A stretch of DNA of 64,000 bases from Prado023 sp963818445 (GTDB lineage: Bacteria > Actinomycetota > Actinomycetes > S36-B12 > CAIYMF01), in contig CAWFSG010000014.1 in assembly GCA_963818445.1 (NCBI GenBank), positions 1 to 64,000 of the forward strand, read 5' to 3'. Positions 27,502 to 36,835 of the stretch are shown in pieces. A model generated the notes under the pieces. It worked only from the letters and a program-made list of their open reading frames with translations, had not been told where the DNA came from and ran no database searches. Position 1 is the first letter of the stretch. Every line of letters starts with the position of its first letter. A program made the position numbers and the translations under genes.

Positions 27502-27904
27502 ATGAACCATCCGACACCCCAGGACCTGTTGCGGGTGCCGCTCTTCGCGGACCTGCCTGCCGACGCGGCTGAGATCCTCGCGCCCCGCTTCGACATCGAG
27601 CAGTACGACGCCGGGGCGCAGGGTGGTGCTGGAGGGCAGTTCGGGGTATGCCTTCTACGTCCTCGACGCGGGGCAGGTCTCGATCACCCATGAGGGGCAG
27701 GAGCTGCGGACGCTGAGCGCCGGGGACTTCTTCGGCGAGATCGCCATCCTCGGTGGGGGGCGACGTACGGCAACCGTGACGGTCACCGAGCCGGTCACAG
27801 CGTGGAAGATGTTCGGCACCGCGTTCCGCGAACTGGAACGGATCCGTCCCGACGTCGGCGCAGCACTTCAGGAAGCGATGCGACAGCGGCTGGCCACCGG
27901 GTAG
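27502..27904 (+). CDS. Cyclic-nucleotide-binding domain protein (frameshift near 27622)
   Basis: About 134 codons, a single CRP-type cNMP-binding barrel without a DNA-binding domain. Visible features are LFADLPADAAEILAPRF at the N-terminus, then FYVLDAGQVSITHEG and GDFFGEIAILGGGRRTATV (the phosphate-binding cassette). One extra G in cagggtggtg near 27622 breaks the frame; removing it joins the two halves in the usual way. That is a homopolymer slip typical of read error. Such short proteins often regulate a partner channel or kinase; none is adjacent. Confidence 0.8.
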
Positions 27905-28009
27905 TAGCTGCGCCACGGATGCGGGGCGCAGCGTTCAAGCTCCACCGCGGACATCATCGGTTCCAGCGCAGCTTCCGCTCGCCGCTGCAGATCGGCGGCG
28001 CCATCGGCC

Positions 28010-28810
28010 CTAATCGTTGCGGAACAGGGCGTCGACGTTCGGGAGCTGGTCGAATCGGGAGAACGTTCCCGTGGCCGAGATCTCCTGGGCGGCCTGGAGG
28101 AATCCCGCCCATGCGGTGCGCGCGAGGGTGCCCCCCACGCTGATCCGCCGGACTCCCAGATCTGCTGCCTGGGCAACGGTGATGAACGGGGCGTTGATCA
28201 GTAGGTTCACCGGTGTGGGTGACACGGCCGCGACGATCGCTTCGACTTGCTCCACTGTGTCGATCCGTGGGGCGTAGAGGCAGTCGGCCCCTGCTTCGGC
28301 GTACGCGCACAGCCGTCGGATCGTCTCCTCGAGGTCGGGGCGTCCCACGACGAAACCCTCGGAGCGGCCCGTGAGAAGAATGCCCGTGCCGCTGTGGTCG
28401 ATCGCGCGGCGCGCGGCACGTATTCGCTCGACGGAGAGATCGAACTCATGCAGCGGATCAGCGTCGTCGCCTGTGGCGTCCTCGATGGACAGCCCGGCGA
28501 TCCCCGTGGCCGAGGCGAGGGTGACATTCACGCCGACCTGCTGCGGATCGACGGCATAGCCGCCCTCGAAGTCCGCATTCACGGGCACTTTCACGGCAGC
28601 GGCAACGACGCGCAGATGCTCCAGCACCTCATCGAGGGCGGTGGCACGGTTATCCGCACGACCCAACGTCCAGGCGAATCCGGCGCTCGTGGTTGCCAGT
28701 GCCGTGAAGCCCAACTGTTCCAGGGCTCGCGCGCTGCCCGCATCCCACGGGTTGGGCATCACGAAGCAACCGGAGGTATGCAGGCGATGGAACTCAGATG
28801 ACCCGATCAA
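28010..28810 (-). CDS. Isocitrate lyase / PEP mutase family protein
   Basis: 266 residues, TIM-barrel fold. Motifs: MPNPWDAGSAR near the start, ADFEGGY (metal-binding acidic cluster), GLSIEDATG and ILLTGRSE. The Cys-loop of true isocitrate lyase is not seen, so a PEP-mutase, oxaloacetate-hydrolase or methylisocitrate-lyase-like activity on a 2- or 3-carbon acid is more likely. Start is TTG at 28810, judged by the conserved N-terminus; the ribosome site is weak. Neighbours give no pathway hint. Confidence 0.85.
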   Translation of the reverse strand: MIGSSEFHRLHTSGCFVMPNPWDAGSARALEQLGFTALATTSAGFAWTLGRADNRATALDEVLEHLRVVAAAVKVPVNADFEGGYAVDPQQVGVNVTLASATGIAGLSIEDATGDDADPLHEFDLSVERIRAARRAIDHSGTGILLTGRSEGFVVGRPDLEETIRRLCAYAEAGADCLYAPRIDTVEQVEAIVAAVSPTPVNLLINAPFITVAQAADLGVRRISVGGTLARTAWAGFLQAAQEISATGTFSRFDQLPNVDALFRND

Positions 28811-28872
28811 CCACGGTCATGCCACACCTCGTCTGCTCGTCCTCGGAGGTGGTTCCTCCGAAACGCCTCGGA

Positions 28873-29148
28873 TCAGTAGGTGCGTGTGTCCACTTCCGTG
28901 AGGATGTCGACCTCGGGGACGCTGATGACACCAGCCTCCTTCATGGCCTCGGCGAGTGCCGGATCGGATCGGAACGCCGCGACGCTTGCTCCATCGGGGA
29001 AGTCGACCGAGACCACGACCGTGTTGCCGTCCTGGAACACGCGGTGCGAGGTCGCCCCGTGGCTCGTCCGCAGGCCCTCGTGGGAGTTGAAGCCGGCGAA
29101 CCAGGCGTCGAAGTCGGTGACTTGGTGCTTCATCAGGAGCGTACTCAT
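28873..29148 (-). CDS. Small dimeric alpha-beta barrel-like protein
   Basis: 91 residues. The pattern MKHQVTDFDAWFAGFNSHEG and the alternating strands around VVVSVDFPDGASVAAF suggest a ferredoxin-like fold related to antibiotic-biosynthesis-monooxygenase or DUF1330-type proteins. No catalytic residues can be assigned. ATG at 29146-29148. It is transcribed just upstream of the PEP-mutase-family gene with a 62-bp gap and may share its transcript. Confidence 0.65.
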   Translation of the reverse strand: MSTLLMKHQVTDFDAWFAGFNSHEGLRTSHGATSHRVFQDGNTVVVSVDFPDGASVAAFRSDPALAEAMKEAGVISVPEVDILTEVDTRTY

Positions 29149-29321
29149 GGCACATCTCGTCTCTAGAAGAAGGAAAGGCTCACCTTACTCACCCGGAGGG
29201 GCTGTGTCGACCGCCCCGGCACCCTCATCCCGCACAGGGTCAGCTGGCGGCCAGGACCCGGGCCAGGGCCGAGGCGACGGCGGCTGTCCCGGCCGCGCGG
29301 GTGAATGCAGTGGGTGTGCCC

Positions 29322-29768
29322 TCAGCGCGGGCCCACGGGTGCAGCGGGAGGCAGCTGCTGGGGGCGAGTCCTGATCATCGCGATCAGGCCGGATCCGAAG
29401 ATCAGGGCGTTGACGACCGTCCATACAACGCGCCAGCTCGCCGATGGCAGCGCCAGGGAGGTCATGCTGGCGTAGGCGGCGTTCAGGGTGGCGAACCACC
29501 CGATGGCGGCGACGAGCCAGCGGGGCGCGGACCGCAGCGGGCCGTCCCCGCCCCGGGCGAGGAACGCCATCGCGATCATCGCCCATTCGACCGCTCCGAC
29601 CACATATATCGCGTCCCAGTACCACGGCTCGGTCGATGTCGGCAGTCCTCGCGCCATCCGGGACTGCGTGAAGAAGTCCCACGGGGCGCCCAAGAGGATG
29701 GCGATCTCGAACAGCACCACCCCGATGGACAGCCCCGCCGCGATCCGCGCCGCCGTCCTGCCTGTCAT
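29322..29768 (-). CDS. Four-helix integral membrane protein
   Basis: 148 residues with about four hydrophobic segments (GLSIGVVLFEIAILL; YVVGAVEWAMIAMAFLA; WLVAAIGWFATLNAAYA; VVWTVVNALIFGSGLIAM) and a short Pro-rich tail. Family not recognised. The start overlaps the stop of the lipoprotein gene upstream by one base (TGATG), so the two are translated together and may form a membrane-anchored pair. Confidence 0.7.
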   Translation of the reverse strand: MTGRTAARIAAGLSIGVVLFEIAILLGAPWDFFTQSRMARGLPTSTEPWYWDAIYVVGAVEWAMIAMAFLARGGDGPLRSAPRWLVAAIGWFATLNAAYASMTSLALPSASWRVVWTVVNALIFGSGLIAMIRTRPQQLPPAAPVGPR

Positions 29769-30242
29769 CAGCCCACGCCCGATCGGGTGACCGTCGCCGC
29801 GCAGGGCCCATAGCCCTTGTCACCGAACTCGTTCAGCCCGTCGATTGCGATCGTGACGGTCTCGTCCTTGCCCATCACGAACGTCATCTCGCAGCCCTGG
29901 CCCTTGCCCTTGGCGGCCTCGGTCTGCTCGTCGGAGCCCGCCCGCACCATCAGGTCGAACTCGCCCTCGGGAAGTTGTCCGAGCGAATCCGCGAAGGAGA
30001 ACGGCGACCCGGTCACGGTCGTGGTGAGGAACGTCCAGACCGGGGCCTTCTGCCCGTAGTCGACGTTCATGCTCATCTCGGCGGTCAACTCAGTGTTCTG
30101 CGCACCCACCAGGTTCGCCACCTCGACGGTCACGACTGTTCGTCCCGGTGGTGTCGACCTGCTCATCGGCGCAACTGCTCAGGCCGATGGCCAGCGGGAC
30201 GCAGAGCGCGATCACAAGGCGGAGCCATCCAGATCTGCTCAT
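29768..30242 (-). CDS. Lipoprotein of unknown function (frameshift near 30136)
   Basis: About 158 codons. The signal peptide (SRSGWLRLVIALCVPLAIG) ends in lipobox LSSC, so the mature protein is a lipid-anchored exported domain beginning ADEQVDTTG. The downstream frame reads RTVVTVEVANLVGAQ and ends in a Cys-containing region (GQGCEMTF, GYGPCAA). One extra base near 30136 separates the frames. ATG at 30240-30242 is preceded by GGAGGAGG. Coupled to the membrane protein downstream. No known domain. Confidence 0.7.
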
Positions 30243-30502
30243 GACGCACCTCCTCCTCCATCTCCAGCGTGCTCGGGCCGAACCGTCGGACTCCAGAGGC
30301 GTAGGGCCTTGGCCGGGCGAGTTGCCAGAGCCTGACGGCCGAGTCTCCAAGGCGGGGCCCGGTTGCCGTCGGTCAGGTGCTGAGCAGATGCGCGCCGACG
30401 TCGACGAACCGGCCGCCCAGCGGCGAGAGGTCCGACAGGGTCTCGTGGACAACGGGCGCCGAGCACGGCACCCTACCCTGTAGCGGACCTGAGGAGGCTG
30501 AC

Positions 30503-30922
30503 ATGCGCAGGACGACAGCGGTGGTGGCAGGAATGGTGTTGATGCTGGGCCCTGCGGGTTGTGGTCAGGACAGCGTCGAGGAATCCTCGGCAGAGTTGTG
30601 CGATTCCATCGCTGAACTGGAGTCGGGCGTGGTGAAGTTCCGCTCCATGCTGGAATCCGGCGCGACTCGCGACGAACTCTCGATCCAATTGAACTCCATC
30701 AGCGCGGAGACCAAGAACGTCGTGCTCGACGCCAAGGACCTGGCGCAGTCCGTCCAGGAGGAGCTGCAGGCGACGGGCGAAACCCTCAAGTCGGATGCTG
30801 ACGAGCTCGTCGATGAGTCCTTGACCGACGCCCAGATCAAGACCGGCCTCGAGTCGGCGGTGGCCGAGTACGAGGCCGGCATCGCCTCCGTCAAGGCGCA
30901 GGCCGGGTGCTCGACTCAGTGA
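30503..30922 (+). CDS. Small helical lipoprotein
   Basis: 139 residues. Signal peptide MRRTTAVVAGMVLMLG with lipobox PAGC at residues ~17-20, then a long, acidic, mostly helical domain with one further Cys at the start (LCDSIAELES) and one near the end (QAGCSTQ) that could form a disulphide. GAGGAGG lies just before the ATG. Likely anchored outside the membrane; function unknown. Divergent from the lipoprotein operon at 29768-30242. Confidence 0.75.
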   Translation: MRRTTAVVAGMVLMLGPAGCGQDSVEESSAELCDSIAELESGVVKFRSMLESGATRDELSIQLNSISAETKNVVLDAKDLAQSVQEELQATGETLKSDADELVDESLTDAQIKTGLESAVAEYEAGIASVKAQAGCSTQ

Positions 30923-31042
30923 ACGGCTGACCAGCCCTTCATCGGGAACTCCGAGAGCGTGGGCGCCTGTCGCCGGTCGATGGACTCGATGGGCACATGT
31001 GCGACCAGCCGAAGGACGCGGAGCGGGGATGGCCCAGGCGCT

Positions 31043-32269
31043 TCACCGCTCCTTGAGCGCCTGGAGCAGAAGCAGGGGCACCTCGCCGGTGGCGACCTCG
31101 GCGTCCACCGAGTTGCGCGCGGGGGCGGGGACCAGGACGGCGATCGCCACGTTGTCGGCCGTGGCCACAGCCAACTCACCGTGGTACGAGCCGTTGTCGC
31201 CGTTGTGCCCCACGAAGGCCTCCCCGCCTTGTACCCAAGCACCGGTGCCCAGGCCGTACCACTCATCGTCGCCGCCCGGGGGAATCATCTGCTCGACGAG
31301 TGTGGAGTCGATGACGTGCCCGCCGTAGAGCAGGTAGCCCCATCGGGCGAGGCTGGGCGCGTCGGCGGCGATGTCGCCTGCCGGCCCGGAGGAGGTGGCG
31401 ATCGACCGTGAGGGCAGCCAGGGTCCGTCGTCGTCGACGGCGTTCAGATTGGGGTTCTCCTCGGCCACGGTCAGGGGCGGCTCGGGCTGCTGGGCGTCCT
31501 GGACCCAGACACGGGTGAGTCCGGCGGGCTTGATCAGGTCACGGGTGAGCGATGTGGCCAGCGGCTCGCCGGTGACCTTCTCGATCATCTGTCCGAGCAC
31601 CCAGTAGTTCAGGTTGTTGTACTTCAGCTCGCCCACTGCGCCCAGACGCGGCCCGTCGGCGTCGGCCATCCCGATCGACTCGGCGGTGGTCCAACTCCGA
31701 TCGAGATCGTCCGCGGCCGACTTCCACACCGCGTCGAGGGGGTCGAGGGGGAAGCCGCTGCGCATCCCGAGGACCTGGCGCACCGTTGCACCCTTGGTGT
31801 CGAACGGGACCGAGACATAATCGGTCACTGGGGCATCGAGGTCCACCACCCCCTGGCCGACAAGGTGCATCACCTCGGCGGCCACGAACGTCTTGGTGAT
31901 GCTGGCGATGGCCATCGCGGACTCGGCCAGCAACTCTGTTCCGGCGCCGTCCTGCCCGGCAGCGCCCTGCCAGGTTCCGTCCTCGGTCACCACGGCAGCG
32001 GTGATCCCGATGTTGTTGTCGCCACCTACCCAGTCGTCGATGACAGCCTGCAGCCGTTCAGCCGCCGCCCTGGGAAGGGGTTTGTCACCAGGTGGTGGCG
32101 TCAACGGGGCCGACCCCGAGGGGGCGGCCGACGTCGCGGATGCCGCTGATGCGGGGATCGAGGCGCCGGAACTTCCCGTTCCCTGGTCCCCGCTCGACGT
32201 GCAGCCTGCAGTGACGCTGGCGACGAGGACCAAGCTCGCGACAAAGAGCGCGTGACGTCGCGTGCTCAT
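31043..32269 (-). CDS. Secreted serine hydrolase, beta-lactamase class C / AmpH-like
   Basis: 408 residues. Lipoprotein signal (lipobox TAGC near residue 23), then a Ser/Ala-rich linker and a penicillin-binding-protein fold. Catalytic motifs: SITK (SxxK) near residue 125, YNNLNY (YxN type) near 220 and a late GHNG (HxG). Such enzymes act on D-Ala peptides or esters in the cell wall; true beta-lactamase activity is not implied. Stands alone, with a 120-bp gap to the small lipoprotein gene. Confidence 0.88.
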   Translation of the reverse strand: MSTRRHALFVASLVLVASVTAGCTSSGDQGTGSSGASIPASAASATSAAPSGSAPLTPPPGDKPLPRAAAERLQAVIDDWVGGDNNIGITAAVVTEDGTWQGAAGQDGAGTELLAESAMAIASITKTFVAAEVMHLVGQGVVDLDAPVTDYVSVPFDTKGATVRQVLGMRSGFPLDPLDAVWKSAADDLDRSWTTAESIGMADADGPRLGAVGELKYNNLNYWVLGQMIEKVTGEPLATSLTRDLIKPAGLTRVWVQDAQQPEPPLTVAEENPNLNAVDDDGPWLPSRSIATSSGPAGDIAADAPSLARWGYLLYGGHVIDSTLVEQMIPPGGDDEWYGLGTGAWVQGGEAFVGHNGDNGSYHGELAVATADNVAIAVLVPAPARNSVDAEVATGEVPLLLLQALKER

Positions 32270-32348
32270 CAGGTGTCACCGTCCATCCCAAGCGCCCGCG
32301 CAGTCGGTCTCTGGAAGTGTCAACCAACGCCGGGGCCACGGTCAATGA

Positions 32349-32462
32349 GTGCGCGAGTGGGGACGTGTCGCCAGTCGCATCGCCACCGTGATCGGCAACG
32401 TCGGACCCGTCGACCTGCTGCGAATCCGCGAGACCCTGGCCCCGCTGCTCGACCTGCCGTAG
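32349..32462 (+). pseudogene. Possible C-terminal remnant of a MazF/PemK-like toxin
   Basis: A 37-codon stretch follows an in-frame stop and reads SRIATVIGNVGPVDLLRI then RETLAPLLDLP before TAG. The helix pattern recalls the C-terminus of PemK/MazF toxins. There is no N-terminal half and no antitoxin. Weak match; could be chance. Confidence 0.25.
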
Positions 32463-32577
32463 ACGGCGCAGGCGCGGTGTGGGCCGAAAGCAGGTGCACG
32501 CGTGGTGGACGGGCAGCTCTCCCCAGGCTCGCTCACCACGCGTGACTCCATCTGGTGGGCGGTGAGACCCTGACGGG

Positions 32578-33264
32578 GTGAAGAACTTCCTCCTCGGGGT
32601 CGGTGCGACCCTCGCTGTCCTCGCCCTGGGCCTCGTGGTCCTCGTCCTCTCCCTGGGCTCCGGTGCTTCCGGGGCTGCGGGTGGCCCCGCCTCGCCTGCT
32701 CCGACCTCGCCTGTTCCGACCTCGTCGGCGACCGTGGCCCAGCAGCCAAGCGACCTGGCCGAGGACGAGACCTGGCTGGGCGCTGTCGAGCTGCGCAGCC
32801 AGGACGTGGTCTCGGCCAAGGGCGATCTCGTGGACGTGGTTGCCACCGGGTCGGGCGTGCGGTTCTCGCCGGCTGGGCTGGAGGCGCAGCTGCTCGACAT
32901 CGATGCGACGATTCCGTTCGCCACGGTCGCCGAGCAGGTCGGCCAGGACGTCACGGTGTACGACGCCGGCAACGGCAAGACCGGCGTCGAGCGCCAGGTC
33001 ACCATCCTGGGCCGTGACATCACCCTCCAGGCGACGGGCACGGTGAGTGCGGACGGCGGCCAGCTGCTCATCGAGCCGGAGACCGTCGACCTCGGTGGCC
33101 CGGCGTTCCTCGACTCGGCGGCCAGCGCCCTCGCCCGCAGCCTGGCCACCATCCGCCAGGACGTGGCCGGCGTGCCGGAGGGGATGTCGCTCCTGGCCGT
33201 CCAGGTGACTCCCGAGGGCTTCGACGCCCAGCTCACCGGTACCGACGTGGTCATCGGCAACTGA
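32578..33264 (+). CDS. DUF2993 / LmeA-like lipid-binding protein
   Basis: 228 residues. N-terminal membrane anchor (about residues 4-27), a Ser/Pro-rich spacer, then a tubular lipid-binding-type domain with ELRSQDVVSAKGDLVDV and a C-terminal GFDAQLTGTDVVI strand typical of DUF2993. Mycobacterial LmeA of this family acts in lipomannan maturation in the periplasm. GTG start at 32578. Function here inferred only from the family. Confidence 0.75.
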   Translation: MKNFLLGVGATLAVLALGLVVLVLSLGSGASGAAGGPASPAPTSPVPTSSATVAQQPSDLAEDETWLGAVELRSQDVVSAKGDLVDVVATGSGVRFSPAGLEAQLLDIDATIPFATVAEQVGQDVTVYDAGNGKTGVERQVTILGRDITLQATGTVSADGGQLLIEPETVDLGGPAFLDSAASALARSLATIRQDVAGVPEGMSLLAVQVTPEGFDAQLTGTDVVIGN

Positions 33265-33301
33265 CGCGGAAGGCGCACGTCACGGTCGAGGACTCCGCGT
33301 A

Positions 33302-33424
33302 GCCCGGCTGACCTTCAGCCGCGCGGTCGGGGTGCTGGACGTCATCGGCGAGGACCATGTGTTCCCGACGATCGAGCTGGCGGTGCAGCACGTCGAGGGG
33401 ACCTCCGGGGCCACCCGGCCGTAG
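33302..33424 (+). pseudogene. STAS-domain remnant of a third SulP transporter
   Basis: The frame ending at TAG 33422-33424 reads VLDVIGEDHVFPTIELAVQ, which parallels the final STAS helix of the two SulP proteins in this window (FVAKIGEDHMWHTISQ). No start and no membrane part remain. It shows that another SulP gene was once present here. Confidence 0.5.
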
Positions 33425-33429
33425 CGGAC

Positions 33430-34293
33430 CTACGCCTGGTCGCTCAGGATCCTCGGAGTCTCGGCCAGATGGAAGCCCTCGAACGCCTGGTTCGGGCCGC
33501 TACCCACCATCGGCCAGACCCGCTTGGCGTTCGGCGCCGCGCCGTCGACGCGCAGGCAGGCGCCGGAGACGAACGCCGCCGCCGGTGAGAGCAGGAAGAC
33601 GATGGCCGCCGACACCTCGCTCTCGGTGCCGAACCGGTTCAACGGCACGCTCTTGGGCAGGCCGGTGATCAGGGCCTTCATCTCCGGCGGGTAGTGGTCC
33701 ATGCCGCTGGAGGCGATCCATCCGGGGGCCACGGCGTTGACCCGCACCGGCGCCCACTCCAAGGAGGCCGTCTCGGTGAAGTTGAGCATCCCGGCACGGG
33801 CGGCACCGGAGTGACCCATGCCCGGCATGCCGTTCCACATGTCGGCGATGATGTTGACGATCGCGCCACCGTGGCCGAGCATCCACTGCGTGTAGCACTC
33901 GCGCGCCACCAGGAACCCGCCCGTGAGGTTCGTGCGCACGACGGCGTCCCAGCCCTTGGCGCTGATCGCGGCCAGCGGTGCGGGGAACTGCCCGCCGGCG
34001 TTGTTGACCAGGCCGTCGATGCGTCCGTGCGTGGCCAGCACCTCAGCCACGGTGGCCCGCACGACTGCCTCGTCACGGATGTCGCACTCGTGGATGCTGG
34101 CCGTGCCCCCGGAGTCCTCGATCTCGGCACGAACCGTCTCGAGCTTGTCGCGTGCCCGGCCGACCAGTGCGACCCTCGCGCCGAGGCTGGCCAGCTCGTG
34201 CGCCGTGCACCGCCCGATCCCCGAGCCCGCGCCCGTGACGACCACGACCTGGTCGGCGAAGAGATCCTCGCGGTAGATCGACCCGTACCCCAT
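33430..34293 (-). CDS. SDR oxidoreductase, trans-2-enoyl-CoA reductase-like
   Basis: 287 residues. NAD(P)-binding TGAGSGIG near residue 20, NNAG near 95. At the active site the usual YxxxK is replaced by HSGAARAGMLN, as in peroxisomal trans-2-enoyl-CoA and 2,4-dienoyl-CoA reductase-type SDRs. Acts on enoyl-CoA intermediates, by family analogy. ATG at 34291-34293 after GGAGGAACC. Located next to the MpaB-family gene on the same strand with a 55-bp gap. Confidence 0.82.
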   Translation of the reverse strand: MGYGSIYREDLFADQVVVVTGAGSGIGRCTAHELASLGARVALVGRARDKLETVRAEIEDSGGTASIHECDIRDEAVVRATVAEVLATHGRIDGLVNNAGGQFPAPLAAISAKGWDAVVRTNLTGGFLVARECYTQWMLGHGGAIVNIIADMWNGMPGMGHSGAARAGMLNFTETASLEWAPVRVNAVAPGWIASSGMDHYPPEMKALITGLPKSVPLNRFGTESEVSAAIVFLLSPAAAFVSGACLRVDGAAPNAKRVWPMVGSGPNQAFEGFHLAETPRILSDQA

Positions 34294-34348
34294 GGTTCCT
34301 CCTGCGCCGCCGGATGCCTCAGCCGGATCGTAGCGGTGCGGGTGTCGG

Positions 34349-35248
34349 TCAGCTCCCGACGGCTGAGGTCGCACCGTCGCCGGCCAACCTGCGCTCGCCG
34401 GCGAGCCGGGCGGGAGAGGCGACCAGCGCGACCCGCAGGACGCGCAGGGCGGCGTCGGATGCGGCCACATCCAGGGCGCCGAGTCGGGGCACCGACCCGA
34501 GCATCTCCAGGGCCCAGTCGGGCTGGGTCGCCCAGGCCGCGCGTGCCAGCACCCGGTACCCGGGTCGAAGCGCCAGCGGCAGCGGGGCATTCGTCACGAA
34601 GGCGTGGGTCTGGCGCACCAGGCCATCCACCCGCAGGTCGGGGCGGAACCCTGCGAAGCACTCGGCGAGCTCGGCCTGCGAGCGCGGCGGATCCGTGACT
34701 CCCATCCGCTCGCCGACGACGGCCATGTCAGCCACGTAGGCGTCGGCGTCGATCGTCCCCTCCCGGCCCAGGTGCAGGTACGCGGAGAGCATCGAGTCGA
34801 CCAGGGCGATGTGCACCCACTCCAGCAGCCGCGGGTCCTGCGCGGAGTAGGGGCGGCCATCCGAGGCGGTCCCCTGCACCCGCCGGTGCATGCCACGCAC
34901 GGCGTCCACGGTCTGCTGGGCCAGCTCCGCGGACCCGTACGTCGTCGCGGCGAGGTAGGCCCCCGTGCGCTGCAGCCGGCCGAAGGGGTCCTCGCGGTAG
35001 GTGGAGTGGCGGTCCACCCCGGCCAGGGCCAGCGGGTGCAGGGCCTGCAGGTAGAGGCTGCGGATGCCGCCGACGAACGTGGCCACGGACCCATGGACCG
35101 TCCAGATCGCATCCCCCGGGCCGAACCACCCCGGCGCGCCAAGCGGCTTGGCGATCGCACGGGCGATGTCGGACTGGCCATCGGTGCGCCCGGACAGGAT
35201 CTCGCGCACGGACGTGGCCAGCGGGGCCAGGAGGGTGCTCGAGTCCAT
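34349..35248 (-). CDS. Oxygenase MpaB family (DUF2236) protein
   Basis: 299 residues, mostly helical. GIRSLYLQALHPLALAGV and the following DRHSTYREDPFGRLQRT are the DUF2236 signature, including the proximal His of the haem/latex-oxygenase-like fold. Family members include MpaB and rubber oxygenase-like haem proteins. Substrate unknown. Its transcription with the enoyl-CoA reductase-like SDR hints at lipid or terpenoid breakdown. Confidence 0.82.
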   Translation of the reverse strand: MDSSTLLAPLATSVREILSGRTDGQSDIARAIAKPLGAPGWFGPGDAIWTVHGSVATFVGGIRSLYLQALHPLALAGVDRHSTYREDPFGRLQRTGAYLAATTYGSAELAQQTVDAVRGMHRRVQGTASDGRPYSAQDPRLLEWVHIALVDSMLSAYLHLGREGTIDADAYVADMAVVGERMGVTDPPRSQAELAECFAGFRPDLRVDGLVRQTHAFVTNAPLPLALRPGYRVLARAAWATQPDWALEMLGSVPRLGALDVAASDAALRVLRVALVASPARLAGERRLAGDGATSAVGS

Positions 35249-35385
35249 GGTTCTAGGGTGCGGCAGGCAGCCGGGGAGCGCATCCGGGCGCGCACCTGCC
35301 CGCGCCCCGGCGCGTTCCCGGGCCTCGTCCCGGCATGCGTCCGGGCGGGAGGGCGCCAGGCCTTCGCCCGTGCCACGATGGAGCT

Positions 35386-35706
35386 ATGAGCGAGCCCGAT
35401 GACATCGACAAGTTGCTGCGCGAGATCGACGCGATGAACGCCGGCTCCGGTCAGGGTGCGGCGCTCCCGGCACCCGCCCAGAACAAGGCGATCGAGCCCG
35501 CGGCCGTCCCCGGCTCCGGTGGGGGCGGTCGGGCGGCATGGACCGGGGCGAGCGCGGTCGGAGGGCTGCTGGCCGGTGGCGTCGTGGGGACGGTCCTGAC
35601 GTTCCTGCCCTACGTCAGCACCGCGTCGACCGCGGTCGGGGCAGCGCTCGGTGCGGCTCTCGCCGGGTTCGTCAGCGGGCCGCCTGCCTGGTTCAGCAAG
35701 GACTGA
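35386..35706 (+). CDS. Small membrane protein, hypothetical
   Basis: 106 residues. A charged N-terminus (SEPDDIDKLLREIDAMN) followed by a Gly/Ala linker and two closely spaced hydrophobic segments (VGGLLAGGVVGTVLTFLPY; ASTAVGAALGAALAGFV). Ends FSKD. No known domain. ATG at 35386. Between divergent MpaB and convergent peptidase genes; no operon partner. Confidence 0.65.
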   Translation: MSEPDDIDKLLREIDAMNAGSGQGAALPAPAQNKAIEPAAVPGSGGGGRAAWTGASAVGGLLAGGVVGTVLTFLPYVSTASTAVGAALGAALAGFVSGPPAWFSKD

Positions 35707-35738
35707 GTGCAGACGCAGGTCACCGTGCGGCCGGGGAC

Positions 35739-36761
35739 TCACCCACGCTCGGAGTCCCTCCATGCCGGGAGCCACAGGTCCGCGAGGCGCAGGCCGTCAG
35801 CGGCACGGATCGCGCGCAGCACCGCCCGGGCGGTGACCTCCGCCGCCATCACCGACAGGAGCACGGCCAGCCGATCGGTCGATAGCGCCTCCTGCACCCG
35901 GGGGTCGACGGTTCCGGTGGCTGCTGCGAAGAGGGTGTCGCCGTCCATCGGGGTGTGCACCGGGCGGATCGTGCGAGCCAGGCCGTCGTGGGCGACCTGG
36001 GCAAGGCGCGTGGCCTGCGGCTTGGTCACTCGCGCGTCGGTGATCACAACCCCGATGGTCGTGTTGGCTGCCGCACCTGATCCGTCGCCGTGACCACCGG
36101 CGAGGATCTGGCTGACGGCACCGGCCAGCTCCAGCGAGTCCGGGGACGTGCGCGCACCCGCCAGGATCGTGCCCGTCTCGGGATCCACGACATCGCCCAT
36201 GGCGTTCACCACCACGACCGCGGACATGGTGATCCCGTGCACGCGGAGGGTGGCGATCCCCACCCCGCCGCGCATTGCCCGGTCCGCGCCGAGGAGCTTG
36301 CCCACCGAAGCCCCGGCGCCGGCCCCGACGCTGCCCTCGGTGGCCTCTGCCACCGGAACCGCCGCAGCGCATGCGCGAGCGCCGCCCCCGGCATCCGGGC
36401 GGATCGTGGGATCGCCGACGCCGAGGTCGAAGATCACCGCGGCCGGGACCAGCGGCACGCGCACCGGTCCCACCTCGAACCCGCGCCCCTGGGACTCCAG
36501 CCAGCTCATCACGCCGCCAGCGGCGTCGAGCCCGAAGGCGCTGCCGCCGCACAGGGCGATGGCGTGGACCTCCTGCACGGTGTTGACCGGGTCCAGCAGG
36601 TCGGTCTCCCGGGTGCCCGGAGCTGCGCCTCGCACGTCCACGCCCGCGGTCGTGCCCTCGGGCAGCAGTACGACTGTGACCCCTGTGGGACGCCGATCGT
36701 CGGTGTCGTGGCCGATCAGGACACCGGGGAGCGCGGATGGGCCAGGCGTGGAGTTCTGCAT
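35739..36761 (-). CDS. P1-family (DmpA-like) peptidase, L-aminopeptidase/D-esterase
   Basis: 340 residues. Self-processing N-terminal-nucleophile hydrolase of the DmpA/P1 type. The conserved ALCGGSAFGLDAAGGVMSWL block and the GKLLGADRAMRGGVG segment lead to the cleavage region GAAANTTIGVV, where Thr takes the place of the nucleophile Ser. ATG at 36761 is chosen; a TTG four codons upstream is possible. Cytoplasmic, cleaving N-terminal residues from small peptides or amides. Confidence 0.85.
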   Translation of the reverse strand: MQNSTPGPSALPGVLIGHDTDDRRPTGVTVVLLPEGTTAGVDVRGAAPGTRETDLLDPVNTVQEVHAIALCGGSAFGLDAAGGVMSWLESQGRGFEVGPVRVPLVPAAVIFDLGVGDPTIRPDAGGGARACAAAVPVAEATEGSVGAGAGASVGKLLGADRAMRGGVGIATLRVHGITMSAVVVVNAMGDVVDPETGTILAGARTSPDSLELAGAVSQILAGGHGDGSGAAANTTIGVVITDARVTKPQATRLAQVAHDGLARTIRPVHTPMDGDTLFAAATGTVDPRVQEALSTDRLAVLLSVMAAEVTARAVLRAIRAADGLRLADLWLPAWRDSERG

Positions 36762-36822
36762 GGGGTCATCCAACTCGGGTCGGCGTCGGGTGTCGGGCTG
36801 GGCGCGCCCCGCGGCCCGACCC

Positions 36823-36828
36823 TAGGCT
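36823..36828 (+). promoter_or_regulatory. -10 element of a leaderless promoter
   Basis: TAGGCT is followed by exactly 7 nt and the ATG at 36836, with no Shine-Dalgarno sequence. Confidence 0.6.
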
Positions 36829-36835
36829 CGGTGCC